From Phycisphaerae bacterium (GTDB taxonomy: Bacteria > Planctomycetota > Phycisphaerae > Sedimentisphaerales > SG8-4): 15,743 nt of DNA. Under the pieces are notes generated by a model. It did no database searches, had not been told where the DNA came from, and saw only the letters and a list, made by a program, of their open reading frames with translations. The translations under genes were made by a program, and so were the position numbers. Below are positions 7,101-13,900 of this stretch, one piece after another (within the stretch, counting starts at the first letter, position 1; every line of letters starts with the position of its first letter). Location of the stretch: contig JAUXAH010000013.1 of NCBI GenBank assembly GCA_030614945.1, forward strand, positions 1 through 15,743, in the 5' to 3' direction.

Positions 7101-7851
7101 CTATATCAGTGCTGAGCCGGAAGCGGGATTTCGCGAGCTAAGCGAGGACGAATGGACGCGGTTTGTTGAAAACGAAACGACCAAGGTCCTTGCTGCAGCC
7201 CAGCTGGAAGGGTCACTGCCGCGAGTGAGGCAGTTTGACCCCTCGGTCGGCGCAGAGGCAAAGACGCGGGCGCTGATTGCTATTATCCTGTCATTGTTTG
7301 CAATTGTAACTTATATCTGGATTCGATTCGGAAATGTCCGCTATGGAATTGCCGCAATCGTAGCGCTGGTGCACGATGTATGCATCACACTCGGCGCCAT
7401 TACCGCCTGCACCTATATCGCAGCAACGCCGATTGGTGAAAGACTGCTGATTGGAGATTTCAAAATCAACCTGGCAATAATAGCGGCTCTTCTGACAATC
7501 ATCGGATACTCGCTTAACGACACCATTGTCGTTTTCGACCGTATTCGGGAAAATCGCCGCAAGGACCGCCTGAATCCGCAAATAATTAACAACAGCATTA
7601 ACCAGACCCTTTCCAGAACCCTTCTAACATCCTTCACAACCTTTATAGTCGTGCTGATAATGTACATCTTCGGCGGGCCGGGGCTGAGAGGCTTCACCTT
7701 CGCAATCGGCCTCGGCATTATCATAGGCACCTATTCCTCCATTGCGATAGCCGCACCGGTATTGCTGCTCGGCGCCGGGGCCGCAAGCGCTAAAAAAGAA
7801 AGAACGTTTGGGGGCCCACCAAAATCGAAAATGAAAAAAGTGAATAGATAA
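4111..7851 (+). CDS. secDF: Fused protein translocase subunit SecDF with two large periplasmic insertions
   Basis: 1246 residues: SecD (1 to about 710) and SecF (about 715-1246) in one chain. It uses the proton-motive force to pull exported proteins across the inner membrane with SecYEG and YajC. SecD part: membrane segment 1 at 8-24, G-I-D-L-A-G-G-T (33-40), the P1 base and head with A-G-S-L-P-A-R-L (517-524), then five more membrane segments. G-M-S-V-D-A-N-V-L-I-F-E-R carries the proton-path Asp611. SecF part: E-F-T-G-G-T (751-755), then the second membrane bundle with Y-S-L-N-D-T (Asp1137) and F-D-R-I-R-E-N. Two insertions are unusual: residues about 98-318 of SecD, helical and highly charged (likely coiled coil), and about 805-1030 of SecF, where P4 is normally near 100 residues. 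Separate SecD and SecF total near 930 residues in E. coli, so about 300 are extra. Fusions are known in several phyla. The basic tail faces the cytoplasm. Confidence 0.95.
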   Translation: MGKNVAPKAILIIVLVVVAAWTLYPPGKTLKPGIDLAGGTSLIYEIDTQGLKEHEKRDLAQRMITVLRRRIDPANIQNLIWQPRGNTRFEIKMPLASAEARQKRQDFEKAKSELLAENINPAIIMRSLQKSVEERTEDFNDFAQGSSDRETILKNLATAYDERRDLQNKRDKLYSKLKTPESIIPLTGLKLDDIKLRLGDWIKLDEQQLTKALKDYLGSEDNLDLLTNYVNNYAEWAEVVEQLTEPETGKNEQYQNAKKDLAKLNLTEDQLNFCLEKPLKSPDRRREIERLKTEFADRTDKIDNVVAAHDEYHPFRGRLDDPRDLQRMLKGAGILEFRILPTLGYPEVDSDEMAGYVESLREKGPKYASDNKHVWCEVENINEWMGRDEQGRVFVTVLDGQENPSVIAAFGNKYYVLASNKRDETILHSAGEEDWTLKAHPTSDRMGRRAIGFTLDERGGKVFFRVTDKNLDRPLCVLLDGIAISAPTIQARIRRDGIITGSFTQTKVEDMVNKLNAGSLPARLIEQPISIKTIGPSIGADNRDKGIKAGLIGLCLVVLCMLVYYMRAGSIADVALLMNILFVLAIMAGVRATFTLPGIAGIILTIGMSVDANVLIFERIREEQQKGSSLRIAIKNGYQRAFRTILDANLTTFITAAILLWRASEEVKGFAIVLMLGITSSMFTALFVTRVLFDFLLERRIIKDHLLMLRLIRKPNINWMASRPIFLCISTLLIAAGLFVFFTRDDKYDIEFTGGTSVQLNLKEPRTRQYVEDKIREIANDPNNPNPALAAANVYSIGNSGKQYEINTTETNKTTVTVTFSEPGGHAAETVISAIQKAQGKFGGELSNLRATEDTKSPAAFVITTSQVNKSLVKNVLTTAFADASISEPQVDEVVTKAIRTAFADELEIQQNLQPEITLQEKISEELIDSYPELADFLGGIKIICKIERAATPEEINARLADLRFKPDMQILNWYSYKILGPDLNEMEPNQPVNPFAYISAEPEAGFRELSEDEWTRFVENETTKVLAAAQLEGSLPRVRQFDPSVGAEAKTRALIAIILSLFAIVTYIWIRFGNVRYGIAAIVALVHDVCITLGAITACTYIAATPIGERLLIGDFKINLAIIAALLTIIGYSLNDTIVVFDRIRENRRKDRLNPQIINNSINQTLSRTLLTSFTTFIVVLIMYIFGGPGLRGFTFAIGLGIIIGTYSSIAIAAPVLLLGAGAASAKKERTFGGPPKSKMKKVNR

Positions 7852-7857
7852 CGGCGG

Positions 7858-7892
7858 ATAGACGATATACTATACGCAATATGCTATACGAT
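7858..7892. repeat. Heptamer-periodic array 5, upstream of the LysM gene
   Basis: Five 7-bp units: ATAGACG (7858), ATATACT, ATACGCA, ATATGCT and ATACGAT (7886). The phase can be continued back over the secDF stop (ATAGATA at 7844). CTATACG occurs twice exactly 14 bp apart (7870 and 7884). The array fills most of the 60-bp gap between secDF and the LysM gene. Its sequence is related, inverted, to array 6 downstream of that gene. Confidence 0.7.
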
Positions 7893-7911
7893 TTACCAAT
7901 GAGCGCCAAAA

Positions 7912-8301
7912 ATGCAAACAGATTTGAAAATAGGAATGGTTCTGGGCCTGGTACTGACAATCGTCGCTATGCTCTGGCTCTCTACCCGCCCCAGTATGAG
8001 TACAAAAGCACGAATGCTGAACTCTTACAATGCCGGGTCCCGGCAGGAATCTATCGAGCAGCCGGTTCTGCCCCTGATTGCTAAGGTTGAAACCGAACAA
8101 AGTAACGTGCCGGACTTCACAGCCCGCAAACAAGTCGAGAAAATAATTCATACCATCCGTGAGGGTGAAACCCTCTCCGGCATTTCCCGGGAATACTACG
8201 GCTCCGAAAACAAATGGCAAAAGATTCTTGATGCCAACAGAAATGTTATAAGAGATGCAAACAAACTCAGGCCGGGCACAAAATTAATCATCCCAGAATA
8301 A
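7912..8301 (+). CDS. Small membrane-anchored LysM domain protein
   Basis: 129 residues. The N terminus is a signal anchor (about 7-23, G-M-V-L-G-L-V-L-T-I-V-A-M-L-W-L). A low-complexity, probably periplasmic linker follows to about residue 75. A single LysM domain at 79-128 has H-T-I-R-E-G-E-T-L-S-G-I-S, Y-Y-G-S, W-Q-K-I-L-D-A-N and L-R-P-G-T-K-L-I-I-P. LysM binds N-acetylglucosamine-containing glycans, mostly peptidoglycan. No catalytic domain is present, so it is likely a wall-binding tether or scaffold. It lies 60 bp after secDF on the same strand and ends at the convergence point. The ATG has only a weak GAGC upstream as ribosome-binding site; the position of the membrane segment fits this start. 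The specific role is unknown. Confidence 0.88.
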   Translation: MQTDLKIGMVLGLVLTIVAMLWLSTRPSMSTKARMLNSYNAGSRQESIEQPVLPLIAKVETEQSNVPDFTARKQVEKIIHTIREGETLSGISREYYGSENKWQKILDANRNVIRDANKLRPGTKLIIPE

Positions 8302-8304
8302 ACT

Positions 8305-8339
8305 TATCTCGTATCTCGTATCGCGTATATCGTATTGCT
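8305..8339. repeat. Heptamer-periodic array 6, at the convergent junction
   Basis: Five 7-bp units: TATCTCG (8305), TATCTCG (8312), TATCGCG (8319), TATATCG (8326) and TATTGCT (8333). The same phase may continue weakly with T/C-rich units to about 8367. Its reverse complement resembles array 5 (both contain ACGATATAC and GCAATA). It begins 3 bp after the LysM stop in the 82-bp gap between convergent genes. It is followed by TTTTTAC, but no GC-rich stem is seen, so a classical terminator is not evident. Confidence 0.8.
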
Positions 8340-8383
8340 TTTTACTCTTGACTTTCCCATTTTCTATCCAGCTCGCCACGCTG

Positions 8384-9631
8384 TTAGGGGTTATTGTCCT
8401 CCAGCCAATGCAAAGCCATAAGGCCAAAATCCACGAAATCGACAAACTGGCTTCGGTTAAGGTCGCTCGGTATGCACTCGCCATTGCCAAGCCAATAGTC
8501 AACAAACACTTTCAGGTCGTTAAACTCTACTGTCCAATCATTAGTTAAATCGGCGATGTTTCGCCAATTGGCTGGTGACTTACTCGCCTCGGCTGTGCCG
8601 CCGTAGGCCCCCATATTGATACGAATATTATTTGCGTCATTTGGTTCATCACCCAAGGGACAGCCCGGATTGCCCGCATCAATACAGATGCTCGTGTTGG
8701 CATCTATTACCCAGGTTTCGCTATTTGGGTCCCATCTGCCGGCGGCGGATTGTAAATGATAATCGCCGTTGCACGGGTCCGCAAAGCACGGGTCAGCATT
8801 AATATTGCCATCCCCCGAAAAGCCGCCTTTGACATCACTGTAAGAGACTGTAGCACTGCCTGAAATCTCGGGCCCTGTGGGCGCTCTGTTGCCCCAAAGG
8901 ATGCAGTTGGTCATGGTCGTTGTGCCTTGCGGATGGGAAAAAGAGTAAATTCCCCCGCCCGAGCCCCCAGCTGAGTTGTCGGTGATTGTGCAGCTGCTGA
9001 TGGTCAATGTGGCAGAGCCGCCGACTGCTGTGGCGCCGCCGTAGTCCTCTGACGAATTGCTCGTGATGTTGCAGTTTTTGACTATCGGATTCCCACCCGC
9101 GTTGCACCACATCGCACCACCGGCGCTGAAGAAACCCTCGTCATACGCGTTGGTAGCACAATTGCGTATCAAGTTGCACAGTGTGATAAATGGGCTACTG
9201 GAGCTGCAATATATACCGGCGCCTACCGAGCGCCACGCGCCCCTGCCGTATGCCTCAATTGGCGCATGTCCGTTGGTGATTGTTAACCCAGTCAAGACGG
9301 AGGAAGACGTCTCGTTGTTGTGGAAATAGAACCCGCGGTGCCGGTCGGATGCGCTGCCGTTGCAGTCTATCACCGTGGTCTGTACCACGTCCCAATCGTT
9401 CGGGTCTGTGCTTCGAACGGTTATCGCCTTGCCCTTAAAGTCGATGTCGCGATTGCCGTCTCCGGTATATCTGCCTTCTGCTATAACAACGGTATCCCCA
9501 TTAACCGCTGCGTCTATCGCCGCCTGAATATTATTGAAATCCGCAGGCCCGTTGCAATCAACGGTAATTGTCCTCGCATAGCAAGGAATTGCCAGAAGCA
9601 GACAGATTAAACCTAAGTTTACCTTTCTCAT
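8384..9631 (-). CDS. Secreted right-handed parallel beta-helix protein with C-terminal dockerin-like repeats
   Basis: 415 residues from the start at 9631. A signal peptide is clear (M-R-K-V-N, hydrophobic core 6-17, probable cut after C-Y-A19). Residues about 22-60 have the start of a pectate-lyase-like helix (D-F-N-N-I-Q-A-A-I-D-A-A and G-D-T-V-V-I-A-E-G-R-Y). Short imperfect coils follow (L-T-I-T-N-G, I-V-K-N-C-N-I-T-S-N-S, L-T-I-S-S-C-T-I-T-D-N-S, G-G-G-I-Y), then D-P-C-F-A-D-P and C-I-D-A-G-N-P. The C terminus has two related units, 361-381 and 390-410, each starting D-L and ending W-L, resembling degenerate type I dockerin repeats common on planctomycete surface or exported proteins. Catalytic residues for polysaccharide cleavage are not identifiable, so a lyase, a binding protein or a structural one are all possible. 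It has its own promoter and ribosome-binding site. A longer frame to 9841 is rejected because it puts 70 residues before the signal peptide. Confidence 0.88.
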   Translation of the reverse strand: MRKVNLGLICLLLAIPCYARTITVDCNGPADFNNIQAAIDAAVNGDTVVIAEGRYTGDGNRDIDFKGKAITVRSTDPNDWDVVQTTVIDCNGSASDRHRGFYFHNNETSSSVLTGLTITNGHAPIEAYGRGAWRSVGAGIYCSSSSPFITLCNLIRNCATNAYDEGFFSAGGAMWCNAGGNPIVKNCNITSNSSEDYGGATAVGGSATLTISSCTITDNSAGGSGGGIYSFSHPQGTTTMTNCILWGNRAPTGPEISGSATVSYSDVKGGFSGDGNINADPCFADPCNGDYHLQSAAGRWDPNSETWVIDANTSICIDAGNPGCPLGDEPNDANNIRINMGAYGGTAEASKSPANWRNIADLTNDWTVEFNDLKVFVDYWLGNGECIPSDLNRSQFVDFVDFGLMALHWLEDNNP

Positions 9632-9639
9632 TCTAAAAA

Positions 9640-9644
9640 CCTCC
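9640..9644 (-). promoter_or_regulatory. Ribosome-binding site fixing the beta-helix protein start
   Basis: The minus strand reads GGAGG, then 8 nt, then ATG at 9631. It is a perfect Shine-Dalgarno core directly ahead of the signal-peptide methionine and decides this start over the longer frame. Confidence 0.85.
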
Positions 9645-9663
9645 AAAAGAGGTATACAAAAAC

Positions 9664-9691
9664 ATTGTAACATCTTTTCGCCCCGGTTCAA
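9664..9691 (-). promoter_or_regulatory. Probable sigma-70-type promoter for the beta-helix gene
   Basis: On the minus strand, TTGAAC (9691-9686), a 16-nt spacer and TACAAT (9669-9664) match the -35 (4 of 6) and -10 (5 of 6) consensus. Transcription would start near 9657, giving a leader of about 26 nt that includes the GGAGG site. Found by eye only. Confidence 0.45.
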
Positions 9692-9752
9692 AGGAAAAAA
9701 GGTAGTATAAACCATTTTGCACGCCTGCCTCCTCCAGGTTGAACTGGCACAG

Positions 9753-10508
9753 TTAGAGGGCTTTTGCGGCGTCGCTGTCAACGAGCCAGGTGACCTTGTC
9801 AAGAATGGGCCAGAGGACGTGAATGGGATAGCGGACTTCATCCGGCTCGCTGGTCAAAACCTCTTTCAAAATCCCGGCCTTTTCCTGCCCGGAAACCAAC
9901 ACAGCCAGATGAGATGCGGCACATAAAACGGGATGCGTTAATGTTATGCGGTTTAGCTTCTCATCCAGGACATAAACAACACACGCCAGATTTTCCGTAT
10001 CAAAGGCCGCATAGCAATTGGGAAACAGCGAGCCGGTATGTCCCTCAACCCCCATACCGAGCACAATTAAATCAAATTCAGGAAGCTGATTTTTTTCTAA
10101 GCCGAAAACCTCTCGAATGGTCTCTTCGTAACGCTGAGCCGCAACCTTAAAATCGGTGTACTCCGTCGGAATCCGATGAATGTTCTGCTCAGGAGTGCCG
10201 ACTTTAGGTAAGAAAGTATCGGCAGCCAGCTTGTAATTGCTCCACTGTGAATCGGGCGGAACGTACCGCTCGTCAACCCAGAATAAGTGTATCTTGTTCC
10301 AGGGCAGAGCTTTTGCGCTCGGCACTTCGCCTAACAGTTCAAAAAAACGCTTAGGCGTGTGTCCCCCGGATATTGCGACGTGAAAAGCGTTTTTCGCCTT
10401 TATCGCCTTTTCTGCATGAGCGACAAAAAACTCAACGCTTCTACGCGCAAGACTCTCGGGGTCGGAAGCAACCTCGACATTCGGTTTATAATTTGCAGCG
10501 GTTTCCAT
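9753..10508 (-). CDS. pgl: 6-phosphogluconolactonase
   Basis: 251 residues, normal for the DevB/NagB-type lactonase. It hydrolyses 6-phosphogluconolactone to 6-phosphogluconate in the oxidative pentose phosphate pathway, in the cytoplasm. The family motifs are present: A-I-S-G-G-H-T-P (45-52, phosphate loop; the common form is S-G-G-S-T-P), F-W-V-D-E-R-Y-V (76-83) and G-M-G-V-E-G-H-T-G-S-L-F-P (151-163). The last holds the catalytic His157, with Glu155 where Asp is usual. The start at 10508 is chosen because AGGGG lies 7 nt before it and the protein begins just ahead of the conserved fold. An upstream ATG at 10589 would add 27 unrelated residues. It stands alone, 121 bp before the beta-helix gene and 167 bp after the efflux operon, with no zwf or gnd in view. 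Confidence 0.95.
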   Translation of the reverse strand: METAANYKPNVEVASDPESLARRSVEFFVAHAEKAIKAKNAFHVAISGGHTPKRFFELLGEVPSAKALPWNKIHLFWVDERYVPPDSQWSNYKLAADTFLPKVGTPEQNIHRIPTEYTDFKVAAQRYEETIREVFGLEKNQLPEFDLIVLGMGVEGHTGSLFPNCYAAFDTENLACVVYVLDEKLNRITLTHPVLCAASHLAVLVSGQEKAGILKEVLTSEPDEVRYPIHVLWPILDKVTWLVDSDAAKAL

Positions 10509-10515
10509 ATTCCCA

Positions 10516-10520
10516 CCCCT
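10516..10520 (-). promoter_or_regulatory. Ribosome-binding site fixing the pgl start
   Basis: The minus strand reads AGGGG, 7 nt, ATG at 10508. This supports the shorter pgl start. Confidence 0.7.
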
Positions 10521-10547
10521 TTCACTGCATAAACACAAACTAAAATT

Positions 10548-10576
10548 ATTATCTACTTTCAGCGGTGGTTTGGCCA
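10548..10576 (-). promoter_or_regulatory. Possible promoter for pgl
   Basis: On the minus strand, TGGCCA (10576-10571, 4 of 6 to TTGACA), a 17-nt spacer and GATAAT (10553-10548, 5 of 6 to TATAAT). A long A/T tract lies directly upstream and could act as an UP element. The predicted start near 10541 gives a leader of about 33 nt. It also implies that pgl is not merely read through from the efflux operon. Confidence 0.4.
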
Positions 10577-10577
10577 G

Positions 10578-10606
10578 AAAAATTTTCAAAAAATAAAAAA
10601 ATTTTT
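10578..10606. repeat. AT-only inverted repeat in the pgl upstream region
   Basis: AAAAATTTT (10578-10586) and AAAATTTTT (10598-10606) are exact reverse complements with an 11-nt A-rich loop, inside a longer A/T tract. It may be an UP element for pgl or a weak end point for the efflux operon. It has no GC base pairs, so it is not a typical terminator stem. Confidence 0.4.
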
Positions 10607-10675
10607 ACTATTTGTTTGTTAACTTTCAGCCCCAACACGACTTACAGAGCAAAAAATCAGACATTCAAGTCGGCC

Positions 10676-10966
10676 TCAGGTAATATCACCAATCTCCCAC
10701 ATAAACGCCTTTATACCTTCGGAGCCCAGTTTTTCCCGCATCCGGCGAACTTTCTGCATTATTTTTTTTGCCCTGGGCTGGTCAGTAACAACAAAGGTGC
10801 CGTAATTTATCCCCGGCCAAACATCGGTATTCAAATGCGGCTCACTTATCTCGCCCCTGCCTAAAGTATTTGTGAATTTGGTATAGCAATTAGTGCCAAC
10901 AGAGGCCAGAGCTTCATTTACTTCCTCATCTATCGCTGCATTGTGCACAATCAAAACGGCTTTCAT
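10676..10966 (-). CDS. PG0541-type transporter-associated PII-like protein
   Basis: 96 residues, with no signal peptide or membrane segment, so cytoplasmic. The sequence resembles the small PII-superfamily proteins annotated 'PG0541 family transporter-associated': the N-terminal strand M-K-A-V-L-I-V-H-N, N-C-Y-T-K-F-T, L-G-R-G (35-38), P-H-L-N-T-D-V-W-P-G-I-N, and a C-terminal helix then A-F-M-W-E-I. Such proteins share the ferredoxin-like fold of PII signal regulators and are found next to RND efflux genes; their ligand and target are not established to my knowledge. The gene starts 2 bp after the permease stop, so it is almost certainly cotranscribed and perhaps translationally coupled; no strong Shine-Dalgarno is seen. 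It is the last gene of the tolC-adaptor-permease operon. The family call rests on recalled sequence and context. Confidence 0.75.
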   Translation of the reverse strand: MKAVLIVHNAAIDEEVNEALASVGTNCYTKFTNTLGRGEISEPHLNTDVWPGINYGTFVVTDQPRAKKIMQKVRRMREKLGSEGIKAFMWEIGDIT

Positions 10967-10968
10967 AA

Positions 10969-13900
10969 TTATTCTCTTACGGCAGAAGCCTTAAAACCTT
11001 CGAATACACTGTAAAGAGTCGGCATTAGAACCAGCGTAATGATGGTGCCAACAAACAGGCCGCCAATTACCGTTACGGCAAACGGCACCCAAATTTCGGC
11101 CCCTTCGCCTCGTGAGAAGGCAAGGGGCGACATCGCCAGCATTGTGGTGCAGCTCGTACATATTACAGGGCGTAATCTGCTGCGTCCCCCTTCGATGATT
11201 GCCGAATACACATTAAGCCCTCGCCGCCGTAGTATGTTAACATAACTGATAAGAACAATTCCGTCATTCACTACGATGCCGACAAGCATAATCAGCGCAA
11301 GAAAACTGACGACACTCATTGCCTGACCGGTCAAGGCCAAAGCGATAATTACGCCGACAATACCAAAAGGTATCGAAAGAAATATAATAAACGGGTCACG
11401 GTACGACTCAAATTGCGAAGCCATCACCATATATACCAATACCATTCCCAATCCCACAGCTATCATCAACAGCCGGAATGCTTCCTTCTTTTCTTTTTCA
11501 GCTCCGGCAAATTTATAACTGAAACCCGGCGGCGCAGGAATCTTTTCCAGCGCTTTGTTTACGTCGTTTGCCACCGAACCAAGGTCCCTGCCGCTGACTT
11601 GACCGGTAACGGTAATATAGCGGGCCTGGTCTTTTCGTTCTATCTTTGTCGGGCCCAGCCCTTCCTCGATTTTAGCAATATTTACCAGGCTGACCTGGCC
11701 ACCATTGGGCATACTGATAGACACATCTCGCAAATCTTCAATCCTATCGCGGTCCTTAGCTTGCAGGCGAACTTCCACATCATATTCATTTCCACGTTCC
11801 CGATATCTCGTCGCAGTACTGCCTGCGAAGAATGTCTCAATCGTCTTGCCGATGGTCTTGACGTCAAGTCCCAGATTTGATGCCTTCTCACGGTCAATAA
11901 TAACCCTGAGTTCCGGCTTTTCTTCTTTTCGGCTGATTTGCACATCGTCCACCCCTTCAACAGTATCCATTGCTGACTTAACGACCTCGGCGTACACCCT
12001 CGCTTCGTCCATATTATGGCCGTAAAGTTCAACAGCCAGTTTCCCGGCGCCGCCGAACATCATTGCCTCAAGTGGGTCCTCGGCACTGAAGCGGATAGTT
12101 GCTCCCGGTATCTTATCCGTGATTTTGCGAAGTCTCTTTATTATGGTCTCTGGCGAAACGTCGCGCTCTCTCTTTGGCTTCAAGCTGATAAACAGAATGC
12201 CCTTATAGCTTTCTTCCTCCGCAGCATAGTGGGAGCCCCCACCATAAACACCCCAGCGTAGAAAACTGTTCCGCCTTTCAGGAACATTATTTTCTGTTAT
12301 TATTTGTAGCTGCTGCGCTACGACACCGGTACGCTCATAACGAGTACCGATGGGCAGCTCATACTCTGCCGATACTCGATTCTGGTCCTGTTCGGGGAAA
12401 AATTCGGTGCCGATAAACCCGACAATCCCAATGCTCCAGGCAAATAAAACAACACAGGAAAGAAAGACCGTTTTGCGATTTGTCAGCGACCAGTTCAGGA
12501 ACTGAACGTACAATTGCTCCATTCTGGTCAAAAAAATTTCGCCCCAACAGTAAAAGAAGTCTAATATCGACCTTGATGAGTTCGGATTACGAACTTTTAG
12601 CAGCTTCGAAGAGAGCATCGGGACGAGCATAAGAGCGGTAAACAGCGAAGCCACCAGCGCCATCGTAACAATAGCCGCAAACTGTCCGAATATAATCGCC
12701 GCGATTCCGCCAACAAATATAATAGGCAGGAAGATGGAAACTGTCGTCAGGGTCGAGGCGACAACGGCCGGCCCTACTTCATTCGCTCCGAAAACGGCGC
12801 CTTCTTTTGGCCGCTCTCCCTTATGACGATGACGATTGATGTTGTCAACAACAACGATAGCATTATCAACTACAAGACCGACAGCGACAGCTAAGCTGGC
12901 CAATGAATCGGTATTAATCGTGTAACCGGCTAACCACATCAGCAAAAACGTAATTATCAGTGACGTGGGAATTGCAACAGCAACTATAATGGCTGCCCGG
13001 AGGTCTCGCAGGAAAAAAAGAAGCACCATAAAAACAAAAAACACGGCCCATAAAACCGTATTGCGCAAATTGCCCACCGAGGCAAGAATAAACTCGGAAT
13101 TATCCATCACAATCCTGGGCTCAACATCGGGCGGCAAATTCTTCTTTATCTCCTCAAGTTTTTCCCTGACTGCCAGCGCAACTTCTACCGTATTTTCGCC
13201 ACTCTGCTTTTGAATAAATACGGCCATTGCCTTTCGGCCGTTCATGCGGACCTCATACGTTCGCTCTTTGAAGAAATCCCTTACGTCGGCAACGTCTTTT
13301 AGCTTTATCGCTATACCGTTACGGTTAGCAATCACAACTTCAGCAACCTCTTCCGGACTCGAAAACTCCTCGGGCGTGCGCAGCAGATAGTCCTTGTAAC
13401 CCGTCTTTATGTTACCGCCGGGAGTGCTGATGTTTTGAGCGGCAAGAGCTAAGTTCACCTGCGCAACTGATAAATTCAAAGCTGACAGTCTGTCACGGTC
13501 AATATCAATCCGAATCTGCCGCTGCAAACCGCCGGCCGCCGTAGCTGAAGCAACCCCTTTGACGCGCTTGATGGGGTCAACTATCTCGTCATCAACAATA
13601 TCTTGCAGGTCTGCATAGCTGTCCTCAGCGGTAATTGCAATAATTGCAATTGGTATCATTGAAAGGTCAAACTTGAAAATAACCGGATTTTCCGCTTCCT
13701 CCGGCAGTCGTTCCCTGATAAGGTCAATCTTTTCGCGCACATCGTTGATACTTTCATCTATTTTCTCGCCCCACTCAAACCTCAACGTTACCGCTGATAC
13801 TCCCTCTTTGGAGACCGAAATCACCTCGTCAACTCCGGAAATAGTGCTCAGAGTATCCTCCATCGGCTCGGTTATCAGCGTCTCCACTTCTTCGGGCCCC

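Noticed and set aside
8835..9329. Frames in other phases and on the opposite strand inside the beta-helix gene
   Set aside because: Low-complexity shadows of the repetitive coding sequence; no start signals or domains.
9632..9841. N-terminal extension of the beta-helix protein up to 9841
   Set aside because: It would place 70 unrelated residues before a clear signal peptide and overlap the end of pgl; GGAGG at 9640-9644 marks the start at 9631.
10509..10589. N-terminal extension of pgl up to 10589
   Set aside because: The added residues do not resemble the family; AGGGG sits 7 nt before the ATG at 10508 and a probable promoter lies within the extension.
10638..10672. CGACTT ... AAGTCG as a terminator of the efflux operon
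   Set aside because: Only a 6-bp stem with a 23-nt loop and no U-run directly after it; too weak to call.
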